Below, in pieces: positions 25,186 to 33,971 of a DNA stretch of 64,000 nt. The DNA is from Flammeovirgaceae bacterium. Lineage in GTDB: Bacteria > Bacteroidota > Bacteroidia > Cytophagales > Cyclobacteriaceae. Numbering within the stretch: the first letter of the stretch is position 1; each line of letters begins with the position of its first letter. The notes under the pieces are model-generated. The model ran no database searches and was not told the DNA's origin. It worked only from the letters and a program-made list of their open reading frames with translations. The translations under genes were made by a program, and so were the position numbers. The stretch lies in the NCBI GenBank assembly GCA_021298015.1, contig JAJTGY010000008.1:1-64000 (forward strand). Direction: 5' to 3'.

Positions 25186-27521
25186 TTGTCGATATCCCAC
25201 GGTTCTTCGTCCACTTTTACGGTGTCCGAAGGAATGATCAGACGGCTGCAGTCGAGGGACATATCCACGCCACTACTCGGGCGTTTGAACTGGCCTTTCA
25301 CCAGTCCGGAGTTCGGGTCGGCATAGGCTTTTAACATGAATTTGCTCCAAATGGGGCGCGCTGATTTTGCCCCCGAGCCTAAACCCCATGTGGGGAAGTG
25401 AACGGAGCGTTCATCGCCACCTACCCATACACCCGATACCAGGTCGTGTGTGCATCCAACGTACCAACCATCGCTGGCATCATTGGTTGTGCCGGTTTTG
25501 CCACCCAACTCATTGTCTACCTTCAGTTCATACGGTAGTCCACCTGAGGTTCCTCCTTCTTCCTCAACACCACCCTTCAGCATGTAAATCATTTTGAAGG
25601 CCGTTTGCTCGTCAATTGCTTGCCGCGTTTTGGGAACAAAGTTCTCGATCACATTTCCATTTTTATCTTCAATGCGCGTGATAAAAAAAGGTTCGGTATA
25701 AATGCCCGAGTTGACAAATGTGCAGTAGGCAGCCGTCAGCTCAAACAAGGAAACATCGCTGGTGCCCAGGCACAGCGAAGGCACCGCAGCCAGTTCACTT
25801 TCAATACCTACATCATGCGCAAAGCGGACCACATTTTGCATGCCCAACTCCTGCATGAGTTGCGCAGTTATGGAGTTAACGGAACGGGCCATAGCCTGGC
25901 GCAGGGTCATCTTCGACCCGTCACCATACGCCCCGTCAAAGTTTTTGGGTTGCCAGGTGCCCCCTTCGGGTAGTGAAAAGGGCGGTGAAATATCCGTCTT
26001 GATTTCGCAGGGCGAGATTCCGGACTCCATCGCCAGTCCGTAAACAAAAGGCTTGAACGTAGAACCCGGTTGCCGCTTGCCTAACTTCACGTGGTCGAAT
26101 TTGAAGAATTTGTGGTTAAAGCCGCCCACCCAGACTTTGATATGACCGGTGTTGGGGTCCATGGCCATCATACCACTTTGAAGAAAACGCTTATAGTAAT
26201 TTAGCGAATCCATGCTGCTGAACAAGGTATCGCGCTCGCCCTTCCAGGTGAAAATGGTCATCGGCTTTTTCAGATTGAGCATGATTTTGACTGAATCATG
26301 GCCCTCCCCGTATTTGGCAACCAGGCTTTTGTAGGTGTCAGTCTGCTTGATCCGGGTTTGAAGAAAGGTTTTGATCTCCTGGCCGTCTTCGTTTACCCAC
26401 GGATTACGTTTGCGTTTCGCCCACTCGTCAAAAAATTGCTGTTGCAGCGCGGCCATGTGTTCGTTCATGGCCTCTTCGGCATAGCGCTGCAACTTACTGT
26501 CAATGGTGGTGTAGATTTTTAACCCCGAGTTCCACAGGTCAATTCCCTTTTCTTTGCAATAGGCCATCAGGTAGCTGCTGGCAACGGTGCGAAAGTAGGT
26601 GGCGAGGCCTTCGTTTTGGTTTTGCACGTTGTAGTCTAATTCAATCGGCAACGCGGTGATCGAATCGTATTGCTCGCGTGTTTTTATTTTATAGCCGTGG
26701 CGGTACACTTTGCTGAGCACTTCGTTGCGCACTTTTAGTGCATTGTTCGGGTTTCGATAGGGATTAAACTTGGAAGGCGCCTGCAGCATGCCCACCAGAA
26801 TGGCCGACTCCTGCAGGTTGAGGCTGTCTTGCGGTTTATTGAAGTAAGTCTCCGAGGCCACCTTGATGCCAAACGCGTTGCTGCTGAAATCGCAGGTGTT
26901 CAGATACAAAGCAATGATTTCTTCTTTGGTGAAGTTGCGCTCCAGCGATACGGAGATAATCCACTCTTTGCTTTTCTGAATGAGTCGTCTCGGGTAACTC
27001 CCCAGGCTAGCCAGGTGTCCGTCCAGGCTTTTGTCGGGGTTCATGGTAAACAGGTTTTTGGCCAGTTGTTGGGTAATGGTGCTTCCCCCACCCTGCGGAT
27101 TGAACGTCAGCAATCCATAGATCACCCGGAGGTAAGCTGGAAAATCCAGACCTGAATGTTGATGAAACCGGTGGTCTTCCGAGATCAGCAGCGTGTTGAT
27201 CAGATCCGGGGAGAGTTGGTTGTACGTAACCTGACTGCGGTTGTAGCGGAAGTAACGCCCAAGGGATACTCCGTCTGCGGAAATCAATTCAGACGAGAGA
27301 TCGTTTTCCGGGTTTTCGATTTCTTTCAGGCTGGGCATGCCGCCATACAACCCGAACAGATCAATGCTAACGGTATATAAGTAGAGGGGAAGACCGAGTA
27401 GGAAGCAGAGAAAAACAATCCAGATGTACTTGATAACCGGGGGTACCCAGCTTTTGCGAGCATTCAAAAGTTTACGGAGTTTGGTTTTGATAGTTCCGGT
27501 CGAAGAAGGTGAGGTACTCAT
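25182..27521 (-). CDS. Penicillin-binding protein 1A (bifunctional transglycosylase/transpeptidase)
   Basis: A 779-residue class A PBP that polymerises and cross-links peptidoglycan in the periplasm. After a short cytoplasmic tail and one transmembrane helix (YIWIVFLCFLLGLPLYLY), the GT51 glycosyltransferase domain has SEDHRFHQHSGLDFPA and GGGSTITQQLAKNL. The transpeptidase domain has the active Ser in PGSTFKPF, SVN, and KTGTT. ATG 27521 is preferred because residues further upstream are an out-of-place extension over the preceding gene. It starts 50 bp before the stop of the upstream sprE-like gene, so the two are coupled. Confidence 0.92.
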   Translation of the reverse strand: MSTSPSSTGTIKTKLRKLLNARKSWVPPVIKYIWIVFLCFLLGLPLYLYTVSIDLFGLYGGMPSLKEIENPENDLSSELISADGVSLGRYFRYNRSQVTYNQLSPDLINTLLISEDHRFHQHSGLDFPAYLRVIYGLLTFNPQGGGSTITQQLAKNLFTMNPDKSLDGHLASLGSYPRRLIQKSKEWIISVSLERNFTKEEIIALYLNTCDFSSNAFGIKVASETYFNKPQDSLNLQESAILVGMLQAPSKFNPYRNPNNALKVRNEVLSKVYRHGYKIKTREQYDSITALPIELDYNVQNQNEGLATYFRTVASSYLMAYCKEKGIDLWNSGLKIYTTIDSKLQRYAEEAMNEHMAALQQQFFDEWAKRKRNPWVNEDGQEIKTFLQTRIKQTDTYKSLVAKYGEGHDSVKIMLNLKKPMTIFTWKGERDTLFSSMDSLNYYKRFLQSGMMAMDPNTGHIKVWVGGFNHKFFKFDHVKLGKRQPGSTFKPFVYGLAMESGISPCEIKTDISPPFSLPEGGTWQPKNFDGAYGDGSKMTLRQAMARSVNSITAQLMQELGMQNVVRFAHDVGIESELAAVPSLCLGTSDVSLFELTAAYCTFVNSGIYTEPFFITRIEDKNGNVIENFVPKTRQAIDEQTAFKMIYMLKGGVEEEGGTSGGLPYELKVDNELGGKTGTTNDASDGWYVGCTHDLVSGVWVGGDERSVHFPTWGLGSGAKSARPIWSKFMLKAYADPNSGLVKGQFKRPSSGVDMSLDCSRLIIPSDTVKVDEEPWDIDN

Positions 27522-30066
27522 CCAGCGCCTTGTTTTTATAAAAAATCTGGAAGTTGTCTTTGGTAATAACAAAGGTATTGAATTTATACATCGAAAAGGG
27601 CGGCTGCTTTTCGATCTGGCTGCGAAACTTATCGAAATACGCCAGAGCTTCTTGTTGGTCGGCCAACGGTTGTACCAGGGTGAGCACCCGTTCATCGCTC
27701 AGCACGAGGCTGCTTGTTTGCAGATTTTTTTCCTTCCACTGGGCGGAATTGAATCGGTCAAGTGCCGTGGCTACAGCATTCGTCAGCCGGTCGGCTTTTT
27801 TATAGATGACCACAAAGTAGTGCGGTTCGTTGAACGATTCAATGAACTTAATGCCCTTGGCTCTCTCCAGCCGTTCGGTTAACACCCGCGAAGTGGCCAA
27901 TAACTGTCCGGCATAACGACCCAAATCGGTTTCGGCATATTTCTTTTCAAACTCGCTCAGCTCATACTGGTAGCGGGCAATGTCCTCCGTTTTGCCGGTG
28001 AGTAATATCCCCAAAAGTTCCAGTTGGGGCGAAAAGAAGGTTTCGCCCAGCGCGGTTGCCTCTTCGAGGCGTGCACGTGCCAGGCGCAAGTTATTCTCCT
28101 GGTAATACGTATAGGCCTCCTTGTAAATCATCTTCTGCTTCTCGGCCGCCACGCTGGTTTCTTTCAGGTAATCCGGATTAATCAGAATGCGTGTAAAGGT
28201 TGAGGTGGGATATTGATCTTTCAGCCGTTGTGCGTACAGCTCGACTTTATCACTACCTTTTTCTTTTTCGATCAGGTAAAGTTTGTATAGCGTTTCGGGT
28301 ACGCGCGCGGATTGCGGATACCGGTTGAGCAGTTTCTCATACGACTCGGCAGCGTTTTCTTTCTCCAGCAACTCAAAATAGTATAAGTCGCCCAGCCGGA
28401 AATAGGCTTCTTCGATTTTGCCGTTCGCCTCTTTAATCCTCTTGTCCGTTCGGGGCAGTTGCGCGAAAACCATACCCACTTCGTCAACCGCTGTGGTTTC
28501 TGTTTTGGCTATCTCCGCTACGGAGTCTTTCGCCACGGGCTGTGTGTCGGCTACCTGTGGGCCGCTTAATTGTTCGGCTGCCTTGTTGGAGCGTCTCCAG
28601 TTGTCCTCCAATGTAATGTTGCCCCAGATGCGCTGGAACTCCGACTGACCCAGCGCTACCGCACTGGGGTTCCCGAAATACCAGTCGGCAACCGTAGTGT
28701 TGTCATCTTGATTCAATTGACGGAAGAATTCGCTTTGGGGACCGGCTGCGGCTGGCCGGCCCGTATTTCGTCTTCGCTTTTTCTTCGAAGCAACAACCGG
28801 TTTTTGGCGGGCAGCTACCACGGAGTCTAGCACGTGACGAAGCGACAGCGAATCCATAGCGGCCATGGTCAGCAGGCTGTCGTTCCAGATTATGGTTTCG
28901 GTGTGCAGGGCAAATTCACCCAAAATCTCCTGTCGCTTTTTTATCGCGTCAAGGTTTTCGAAATCGCGCGGCAGCGCCTGAACCGCACTGTCGTAGTAAT
29001 TCTTGGCGAGCGTATAGCGTTGGAGCGAATCAAAATAGATTTGCCCCATGCGCAGGAAGGATTGACCTTGAACCCGCTTGTTGGTGCCGCTGTGGGCCGC
29101 CAATTCAAAGTCATCGAGCGCTTGCGGCAGGTTGCCCTGCTTCCGTTCAAATTCACCCAACTCGTAATAGATCTTATCCACGAATTCGGCATTCTTGGAG
29201 TCGGTTAGCATTTTTTCGAACTGCTTTCTAACGGTGCGCACACTCCGGGAGTCATTGAGTTGGGCAACCTGTGCCATATTGAGACGAGCATAGAAGTCAA
29301 TCTCGTAATCGGGGTGGGCGGACAGGCACTTGCGGTAATAATTGTACGCCAGCGAGCTGAATCCAAGTTGCTGGTAAATCTGGCCAATGAGGAAATAAAT
29401 TCGTCCCTTTCGGTCGGTGCGGCTGAGCAACGAATCGGCCTGGGTCAGGCTGCGCACCATGTAGTCGTAATTGTTGCGTACCTGGAAGTAGTACGCTTTC
29501 GTCAGATAGAAATTCTTCTGCGTTTCGCGCTCCAGCTTTTGCTTCTCCAGAAAAGCACCGACTTCCTCTGCCTTATCGTACTCACCCATTTCGGTGAAGG
29601 TGCGCAGCAAGTGTACAAGCGCCTTATGGCGAACAGCTGCATCGTTGCTTTTGGTGTTTACGTACTTGAACGTTTGAATGGCGTTTTCCCAATCGCACGC
29701 GTAAAGCCGTGCCAGGCCCACCAGCACATAATTATCGTCAACCCACTTGCTGTTGGGATGCCGCTGGATGGAGATGGAAGCCATTTTAATGATTTCCTCC
29801 GTGTCTTTGGCGTAAGTCTTGGCCAAAACGGTATCCAGTTTTGGATAAAGTCGCAGAATCTGGTTAGGATCATCGTCCAGGCTTTTCTGAATTAACCGTT
29901 CAACTTCTACCGTTTTTTCGCGGGCGTAGAAATAGCCGTTGTAGTGAGCCGTGGAGTTGTGGAACAAGTCGGCCGTGATGGTATTTTGATTGGAGGAACA
30001 CGAGGCTGCGATAAGCCATGCGAAGCACGCTGCCAGTGAACCTAAACCTGCCCAAAACCTGCTCAT
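27472..30066 (-). CDS. sprE: SprE/PorW-type type IX secretion lipoprotein with TPR repeats
   Basis: An 864-residue lipoprotein. The signal peptide ends in the lipobox LIAASC, placing the start at ATG 30066 next to a consensus promoter box. Residues from about 40 onward are helical TPR-like repeats (EKTVEVERLIQKSLDDDP, DYEIDFYARLNMAQV, FELAAHSGTNKRVQGQSFLRMGQIYFDSLQRY, EEAYFRLGDLYYFELLEKENAAESYEKLLNRYP). This fits the SprE/PorW lipoprotein needed for type IX secretion and gliding in Bacteroidota, which joins the membrane ring to the outer-membrane complex. It is followed by an overlapping PBP1A gene. Confidence 0.83.
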   Translation of the reverse strand: MSRFWAGLGSLAACFAWLIAASCSSNQNTITADLFHNSTAHYNGYFYAREKTVEVERLIQKSLDDDPNQILRLYPKLDTVLAKTYAKDTEEIIKMASISIQRHPNSKWVDDNYVLVGLARLYACDWENAIQTFKYVNTKSNDAAVRHKALVHLLRTFTEMGEYDKAEEVGAFLEKQKLERETQKNFYLTKAYYFQVRNNYDYMVRSLTQADSLLSRTDRKGRIYFLIGQIYQQLGFSSLAYNYYRKCLSAHPDYEIDFYARLNMAQVAQLNDSRSVRTVRKQFEKMLTDSKNAEFVDKIYYELGEFERKQGNLPQALDDFELAAHSGTNKRVQGQSFLRMGQIYFDSLQRYTLAKNYYDSAVQALPRDFENLDAIKKRQEILGEFALHTETIIWNDSLLTMAAMDSLSLRHVLDSVVAARQKPVVASKKKRRRNTGRPAAAGPQSEFFRQLNQDDNTTVADWYFGNPSAVALGQSEFQRIWGNITLEDNWRRSNKAAEQLSGPQVADTQPVAKDSVAEIAKTETTAVDEVGMVFAQLPRTDKRIKEANGKIEEAYFRLGDLYYFELLEKENAAESYEKLLNRYPQSARVPETLYKLYLIEKEKGSDKVELYAQRLKDQYPTSTFTRILINPDYLKETSVAAEKQKMIYKEAYTYYQENNLRLARARLEEATALGETFFSPQLELLGILLTGKTEDIARYQYELSEFEKKYAETDLGRYAGQLLATSRVLTERLERAKGIKFIESFNEPHYFVVIYKKADRLTNAVATALDRFNSAQWKEKNLQTSSLVLSDERVLTLVQPLADQQEALAYFDKFRSQIEKQPPFSMYKFNTFVITKDNFQIFYKNKALDEYLTFFDRNYQNQTP

Positions 30067-30082
30067 AGAATAATACGACTTA

Positions 30083-30090
30083 CAAACGTA
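30083..30090 (-). promoter_or_regulatory. -7 box for sprE
   Basis: Minus-strand TACGTTTG matches TAnnTTTG exactly and gives a leader of about 10 nt before ATG 30066. It excludes the longer reading that would begin at 30237. Confidence 0.55.
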
Positions 30091-30140
30091 AAAAAAGGGA
30101 AGGGCAATACTAACGCCCGGCCAAAAACCAGCCAAATCTG

Positions 30141-30148
30141 TACCTTTG
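30141..30148 (+). promoter_or_regulatory. -7 box for the M23 peptidase gene
   Basis: TACCTTTG matches TAnnTTTG exactly. Transcription would begin near 30154, just before the TTG codons at 30156 and 30165. It is back to back with the sprE box at 30083-30090. Confidence 0.55.
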
Positions 30149-30164
30149 CCAAAATTTGCCCTTT

Positions 30165-31031
30165 TTGAAGCCGAAAAAGACACTTTCCGAGCGCCTGACG
30201 GAGCGGCACCAACTGGTGATTCGCCATGAAGATTCATTGGCTGAGACCCGTGCCATCGGCTTCACCTATGCCAAGGTGCTTGTGATTGTCGTCATCGTTT
30301 TTCTGGCTACGTTTATCGGCAGCCTTTTTCTGTCGCAGACTTTGCTCGCCCGCTGGTTCGATCCGCGCCATGCGCAAATGGAGGCCAACAAGAAATTATA
30401 TTTGCTCGCACTCAAAGTCGATTCCCTCGCGTTGGAGGTCGACCGCAAGGACAAGTTCATAGCTAACTTTCAACGAATCTTAAGTGGCGATACGACCGGC
30501 TCCTTCCGCGACCCGGTGCAGGAGTTGAACGTCACCACGCGCCCCGTTTCAGCCATCGGCAACCTTAAGCTCAATCCATCCGACTCGCAGTTTCGGGCAG
30601 AATTCGAGCAGTCCGAACAAGGGCGCATTGCGCTCACCAGCAATAAGTATAGCGAGTTGCAAGAAACATTTTTCTTTTCCCCGATCACCGGCTTCGTTTC
30701 GGATCGTTACGATGTGCAAAAGGGCCACTATGGAATTGACATCGTGGCGAAGACCAACGAGTCGGTGAAGTGCATTGCCGAAGGCACCGTTGTTATGGCC
30801 TCGTGGACGCAGGACTCCGGGTATGTCATCGCCATTCAACACCGGGGAAACCTGATATCGGTATACAAGCACAATGCCCAGCTATTGAAAAAAGTTGGTA
30901 GCTTTGTCAATGCCGGAGAAATCATTGCCATTGTTGGCAACAGTGGCGAGCTCACCGATGGGCCGCACCTGCATTTTGAACTTTGGTATAATGGGAACTC
31001 CTTAAACCCCGAGGAGTTCGTAACTTTTTAA
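30165..31031 (+). CDS. M23 family metallopeptidase (LytM-like), membrane anchored
   Basis: A 288-residue peptidoglycan peptidase. A basic cytoplasmic tail leads to one transmembrane helix (about 37-57), a short coiled-coil region, and a C-terminal LytM domain. All zinc ligands and the catalytic histidine are present: HYGID (His188, Asp192), YKHN (His236) and HLHF (His268, His270), so it should be active. The start is TTG; codon 30165 (LKPKKTLSERLTERHQLV) is favoured over TTG 30156. It overlaps the bactofilin start by one base, a pairing known to shape cells in other bacteria. Confidence 0.88.
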   Translation: MKPKKTLSERLTERHQLVIRHEDSLAETRAIGFTYAKVLVIVVIVFLATFIGSLFLSQTLLARWFDPRHAQMEANKKLYLLALKVDSLALEVDRKDKFIANFQRILSGDTTGSFRDPVQELNVTTRPVSAIGNLKLNPSDSQFRAEFEQSEQGRIALTSNKYSELQETFFFSPITGFVSDRYDVQKGHYGIDIVAKTNESVKCIAEGTVVMASWTQDSGYVIAIQHRGNLISVYKHNAQLLKKVGSFVNAGEIIAIVGNSGELTDGPHLHFELWYNGNSLNPEEFVTF

Positions 31032-31471
31032 TGGAAGAACCTATGATCACCACAAAAGAACAAAAGAGAGCAGCCGAAGAAATCAGTAACTCCAGCAACG
31101 TTATTGGAAAAGGTACCGTGCTGGAAGGTAATATTGAGACGCACGGCAACATGCGCATTGAAGGAAAAATCATTGGTAATGTTCGGTCGCGCTCGAAGAT
31201 TGCATTAGGCAGCACCAGCCACGTAGAGGGAAACATAGCCGCGCAGAATGCCGACATCGAAGGTGAAGTTCGCGGCCGAGTGGAAGTGGCCGAGATGCTG
31301 GTGTTAAAGGCAACAGCCATCATTCATGGGGATATTCTCACCGGCAAACTGGTTGTGGAACCAGGAGCCGTCTTTAACGGAAGCTGCAAGATGGGCGCTG
31401 CGATCAAGGACATTAAACTGGGCGAGAATGGGAACCGGGCCTACCGAACCGAAGAAGCCCGCGCCATTTAA
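31031..31471 (+). CDS. Bactofilin (polymer-forming cytoskeletal protein)
   Basis: A 146-residue bactofilin, a self-assembling right-handed beta-helix scaffold often held at the inner membrane. The core spans about residues 24-115 with short strand repeats (GKGTVLEGNIETHGNMRIEGKIIGNVRSR, SHVEGNIAAQNADIEGEVRGRVEVAEMLVLKATAIIHGDI). Its ATG overlaps the stop of the M23 peptidase gene (TAATG), and bactofilins are known to position such peptidases. Its own 3' end overlaps the start of the AtpI/AtpZ-like gene, linking this pair to the ATP synthase genes. Confidence 0.92.
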   Translation: MEEPMITTKEQKRAAEEISNSSNVIGKGTVLEGNIETHGNMRIEGKIIGNVRSRSKIALGSTSHVEGNIAAQNADIEGEVRGRVEVAEMLVLKATAIIHGDILTGKLVVEPGAVFNGSCKMGAAIKDIKLGENGNRAYRTEEARAI

Positions 31472-31658
31472 TCAAGCCATTAAGTACAGTGCGTTAGGGC
31501 TGCAACTGGTAGTGGCCATTGGCTTGGCTGCCTGGTTGGGGCATTGGCTCGACCAAAAAGCCGGATTCACGTTTCCGGTTTTCCTCCTCACTTTTGTTTT
31601 GCTGATGTTTGGCGGCCAGATGTATTCACTCTACCGCTCGGTCAATAAGAATTCATGA
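31428..31658 (+). CDS. AtpI/AtpZ-like ATP synthase accessory membrane protein
   Basis: A 76-residue membrane protein with two transmembrane helices (about 16-35 and 43-63). It has the pattern of the AtpZ/AtpI accessory subunits that lie in front of F-type ATP synthase genes: FNQAIKYSALGLQLVVAIGLAAWLGHWLDQKAG. These are thought to help assemble the c-ring or supply Mg2+. It begins at ATG 31428 inside the end of the bactofilin gene and ends in a 4-bp overlap with the next small gene. Confidence 0.82.
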   Translation: MGTGPTEPKKPAPFNQAIKYSALGLQLVVAIGLAAWLGHWLDQKAGFTFPVFLLTFVLLMFGGQMYSLYRSVNKNS

Positions 31659-31939
31659 TATTTCCCGGATACGGTTGGTTCTCCATTCTATTCTTGCTGG
31701 CGCTCACGGGCGCCCTGGTGTTCATGATGGTTCGCCTGCGCAGCCGGCAGCCCGATCTTTTTCCCCTGGCCTACCTGGGGTCCATTGCCGTTAAAATGCT
31801 GCTGAGCCTGACCTATCTGGTGGTGATTGTCATAGACAACCCGACCGAGGCCATGGCCAATGCGGTGGTGTTTTTGTTGGCCTACCTCTCGTTTACCGGG
31901 CTTGAGTTGTGGTGGTTGTTGCGGGCCACGCCCCGATAA
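31655..31939 (+). CDS. Small three-helix membrane protein upstream of atpB
   Basis: A 94-residue, very hydrophobic protein with three predicted transmembrane helices (about 6-26, 36-59 and 65-88). I cannot assign it by motif. Position between the AtpI/AtpZ-like gene and atpB, with an overlapping start, makes it the likely counterpart of the second AtpI-like/AtpR-type subunit found in this place in other Bacteroidota. It lacks the charged c-ring-binding residues of AtpR that I would need to name it. Confidence 0.6.
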   Translation: MIFPGYGWFSILFLLALTGALVFMMVRLRSRQPDLFPLAYLGSIAVKMLLSLTYLVVIVIDNPTEAMANAVVFLLAYLSFTGLELWWLLRATPR

Positions 31940-31971
31940 GAACCGGGTGCTGCGGCAAGGCCTAAAAACTT

Positions 31972-31993
31972 GGTCAAACGTTTCCTTTTGACC
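31972..31993. repeat. 7-bp inverted repeat just upstream of the atp promoter
   Basis: GGTCAAA (31972-31978), 8-bp spacer, TTTGACC (31987-31993). It lies 10 bp upstream of the -7 box at 32004, over the place where a -33 element would be, so it has the position of an operator. No T tract follows the right arm in a way that makes a good terminator. Confidence 0.45.
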
Positions 31994-32003
31994 GATTAAT
32001 CAA

Positions 32004-32011
32004 TACTTTTG
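32004..32011 (+). promoter_or_regulatory. -7 box of the atp operon
   Basis: TACTTTTG matches TAnnTTTG exactly. Transcription would start near 32017, giving a leader of about 26 nt before the atpB ATG. A TTTTG lies 13 bp upstream, shorter than the usual spacing of about 19-21. Confidence 0.58.
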
Positions 32012-32043
32012 CACTCGATTTTTGCAGACCCTCTCGTTTCCGG

Positions 32044-33093
32044 ATGAAAAAGCCATTTCTGACCTCAAAAACAATGTTTCTGCCCCTCTTTTTAGGTTGC
32101 TTTTTGATGACTTTTTCTGGGGTTTTTGCCCAGGAAGCCACTCAGGCTGATAATGTCCATACCGAAGCTCACGCTGAGGGCGCGTTCAATGCCAACGATG
32201 TCATTATTCATCACGTCCTAGACGACCATGTTTGGCATTTCTTTGATGGCCACTATGGTACGTTGTACCTGCCGGTCATTGTCTATTCCGAAGCCCGTGG
32301 CCTGGAGATGTTTTCATCATCACGCTTTTATGATGATCACCACCAAACCGTGGAGTACAACGGTTACCGGTTAGAGCATAACCACATTACATTGAATGGC
32401 CAGCCGGTTCTGGATGTTTCCATTACAAAGAACGTGGGCATGCTGTTGATCAACTCCACCCTTCTGCTCGTGGTGCTGGTGGCGGCCGCGCGCGGGTACA
32501 AACGCAATGCCGGCCGGGCGCCCAGCGGAGTTCAGTCATTTATTGAACCGATCGTGGTTTTTGTGCGCGATGAAGTGGTGAAACCGAATATTGGCCATCG
32601 TTATGAGCGCTACCTGCCTTACTTGCTCACCCTCTTTTTCTTCATCTTGTTTGGTAACTTGTTGGGTTTGTTGCCGGGTGCCGGTAACCTCACGGGTAAT
32701 ATTGCAGTTACCGCCACGCTCGCCTTCTTCACGTTCATCATTACCAATGTCAGTGGAAACAAAAGCTACTGGGGCCACATTTTCTGGACTCCGGGTGTGC
32801 CGCTGCCTCTTCGTTTGGTGATTCTGCCGGTGGAAATCATCGGTATATTCACGAAGCCGATTTCACTGACCATTCGTTTGTTTGTGGCGATCACAGCCGG
32901 GCACATTGTCCTACTGGCGTTGATTTCACTGGCCTTTATTTTTCAAAGTATCACGGTGGGGTTGATGTCGAGTGTGATTGTTTTGTTTATCGATTTGATT
33001 GAATTATTGGTGGCCGGAATTCAGGCCTATGTGTTTACGCTGTTTACGTCACTGTATATCGGCATGGCCGTAGAGGAACACGACCACCATTAA
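32044..33093 (+). CDS. atpB: F-type ATP synthase subunit a
   Basis: A 349-residue membrane subunit forming the proton half-channels of FO. It begins with a cleavable signal peptide (FLPLFLGCFLMTFSGVFAQ) and a histidine-rich periplasmic extension of about 90 residues, a form usual in Bacteroidota. The conserved arginine helix is PISLTIRLFVAITAGH, and the last helices include IQAYVFTLFTSLYIGMA. It is the first gene after the promoter at 32004, followed by atpE. Confidence 0.96.
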   Translation: MKKPFLTSKTMFLPLFLGCFLMTFSGVFAQEATQADNVHTEAHAEGAFNANDVIIHHVLDDHVWHFFDGHYGTLYLPVIVYSEARGLEMFSSSRFYDDHHQTVEYNGYRLEHNHITLNGQPVLDVSITKNVGMLLINSTLLLVVLVAAARGYKRNAGRAPSGVQSFIEPIVVFVRDEVVKPNIGHRYERYLPYLLTLFFFILFGNLLGLLPGAGNLTGNIAVTATLAFFTFIITNVSGNKSYWGHIFWTPGVPLPLRLVILPVEIIGIFTKPISLTIRLFVAITAGHIVLLALISLAFIFQSITVGLMSSVIVLFIDLIELLVAGIQAYVFTLFTSLYIGMAVEEHDHH

Positions 33094-33138
33094 AGATATC
33101 CCTGCGGGTAGCACCACAGGGCGTTTTGTTTCACTTAA

Positions 33139-33396
<258 letters not shown>

Positions 33397-33402
33397 GAAA
33401 AG

Positions 33403-33446
33403 AAACGGAGAGCGCTCCGGCACTGGGCCGGGGCACTCCGTTTTTT
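33403..33446 (+). terminator. Terminator-like hairpin between atpE and atpF
   Basis: Outer stem AAACGGAG (33403-33410) with CTCCGTTT (33436-33443) and inner stem GCTCCGGC (33414-33421) with GCCGGGGC (33427-33434), loop ACTGG, then a run of six T (33441-33446). It starts 6 nt after the atpE stop. The downstream genes have no obvious promoter of their own, so it probably works as a partial terminator or as an mRNA-stabilising 3' end for the atpE part. Confidence 0.75.
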
Positions 33447-33473
33447 GGCTAACTGCATAAAACCCGAAACACT

Positions 33474-33968
33474 ATGGAACTACTAACCCCTGGAACCGGC
33501 CTCATCATTTGGCAGGCATTTGTTTTTTTGTTGCTTGTTATACTACTGGCATTTTTGGCTTGGAAGCCAATTCTGGCTGGCTTGAAGGAGCGGGAGACCT
33601 CCATTCAGCAAGCGTTGGACTCGGCAGAAAAGGCAAAAGCGGAGATGGCTTCGCTCAAGTCGGATAACGAAAAGCTGCTGAAAGAGGCGCGTGAGGAGCG
33701 CGATAAGATATTGCGCGAAGCCCGCGACGCGGCCTCCCGCCTGCACGACCAGGCCCAGAACGATGCCCGTAAAAACGCGGACAAAATCATTGAGGACGCC
33801 AAAGCTGTTATTCAGACCGAAAAGATGGCGGCCCTGAAAGAAGTGAAACTTCAGGTGGCCAATTTCTCGCTGGAAGTAGCCGAGCGACTGATGAAGAAGA
33901 ATCTGGCCTCGGATAGCGCCCAGCGCGAGTTAGTTAACTCCATCATCAAAGATCTGAAGCTGAACTAA
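33474..33968 (+). CDS. atpF: F-type ATP synthase subunit b
   Basis: A 164-residue peripheral-stalk subunit. One N-terminal transmembrane helix (about 9-27, LIIWQAFVFLLLVILLAFLAW) is followed by a long, charged, heptad-like helix up to residue ~125 (EKAKAEMASLKSDNEKLLKEAREERDKILREA) and a short C-terminal region that binds delta. It is the first gene after the intra-operon hairpin and ends 3 bp before atpH. Confidence 0.95.
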   Translation: MELLTPGTGLIIWQAFVFLLLVILLAFLAWKPILAGLKERETSIQQALDSAEKAKAEMASLKSDNEKLLKEAREERDKILREARDAASRLHDQAQNDARKNADKIIEDAKAVIQTEKMAALKEVKLQVANFSLEVAERLMKKNLASDSAQRELVNSIIKDLKLN

Positions 33969-33971
33969 GAT

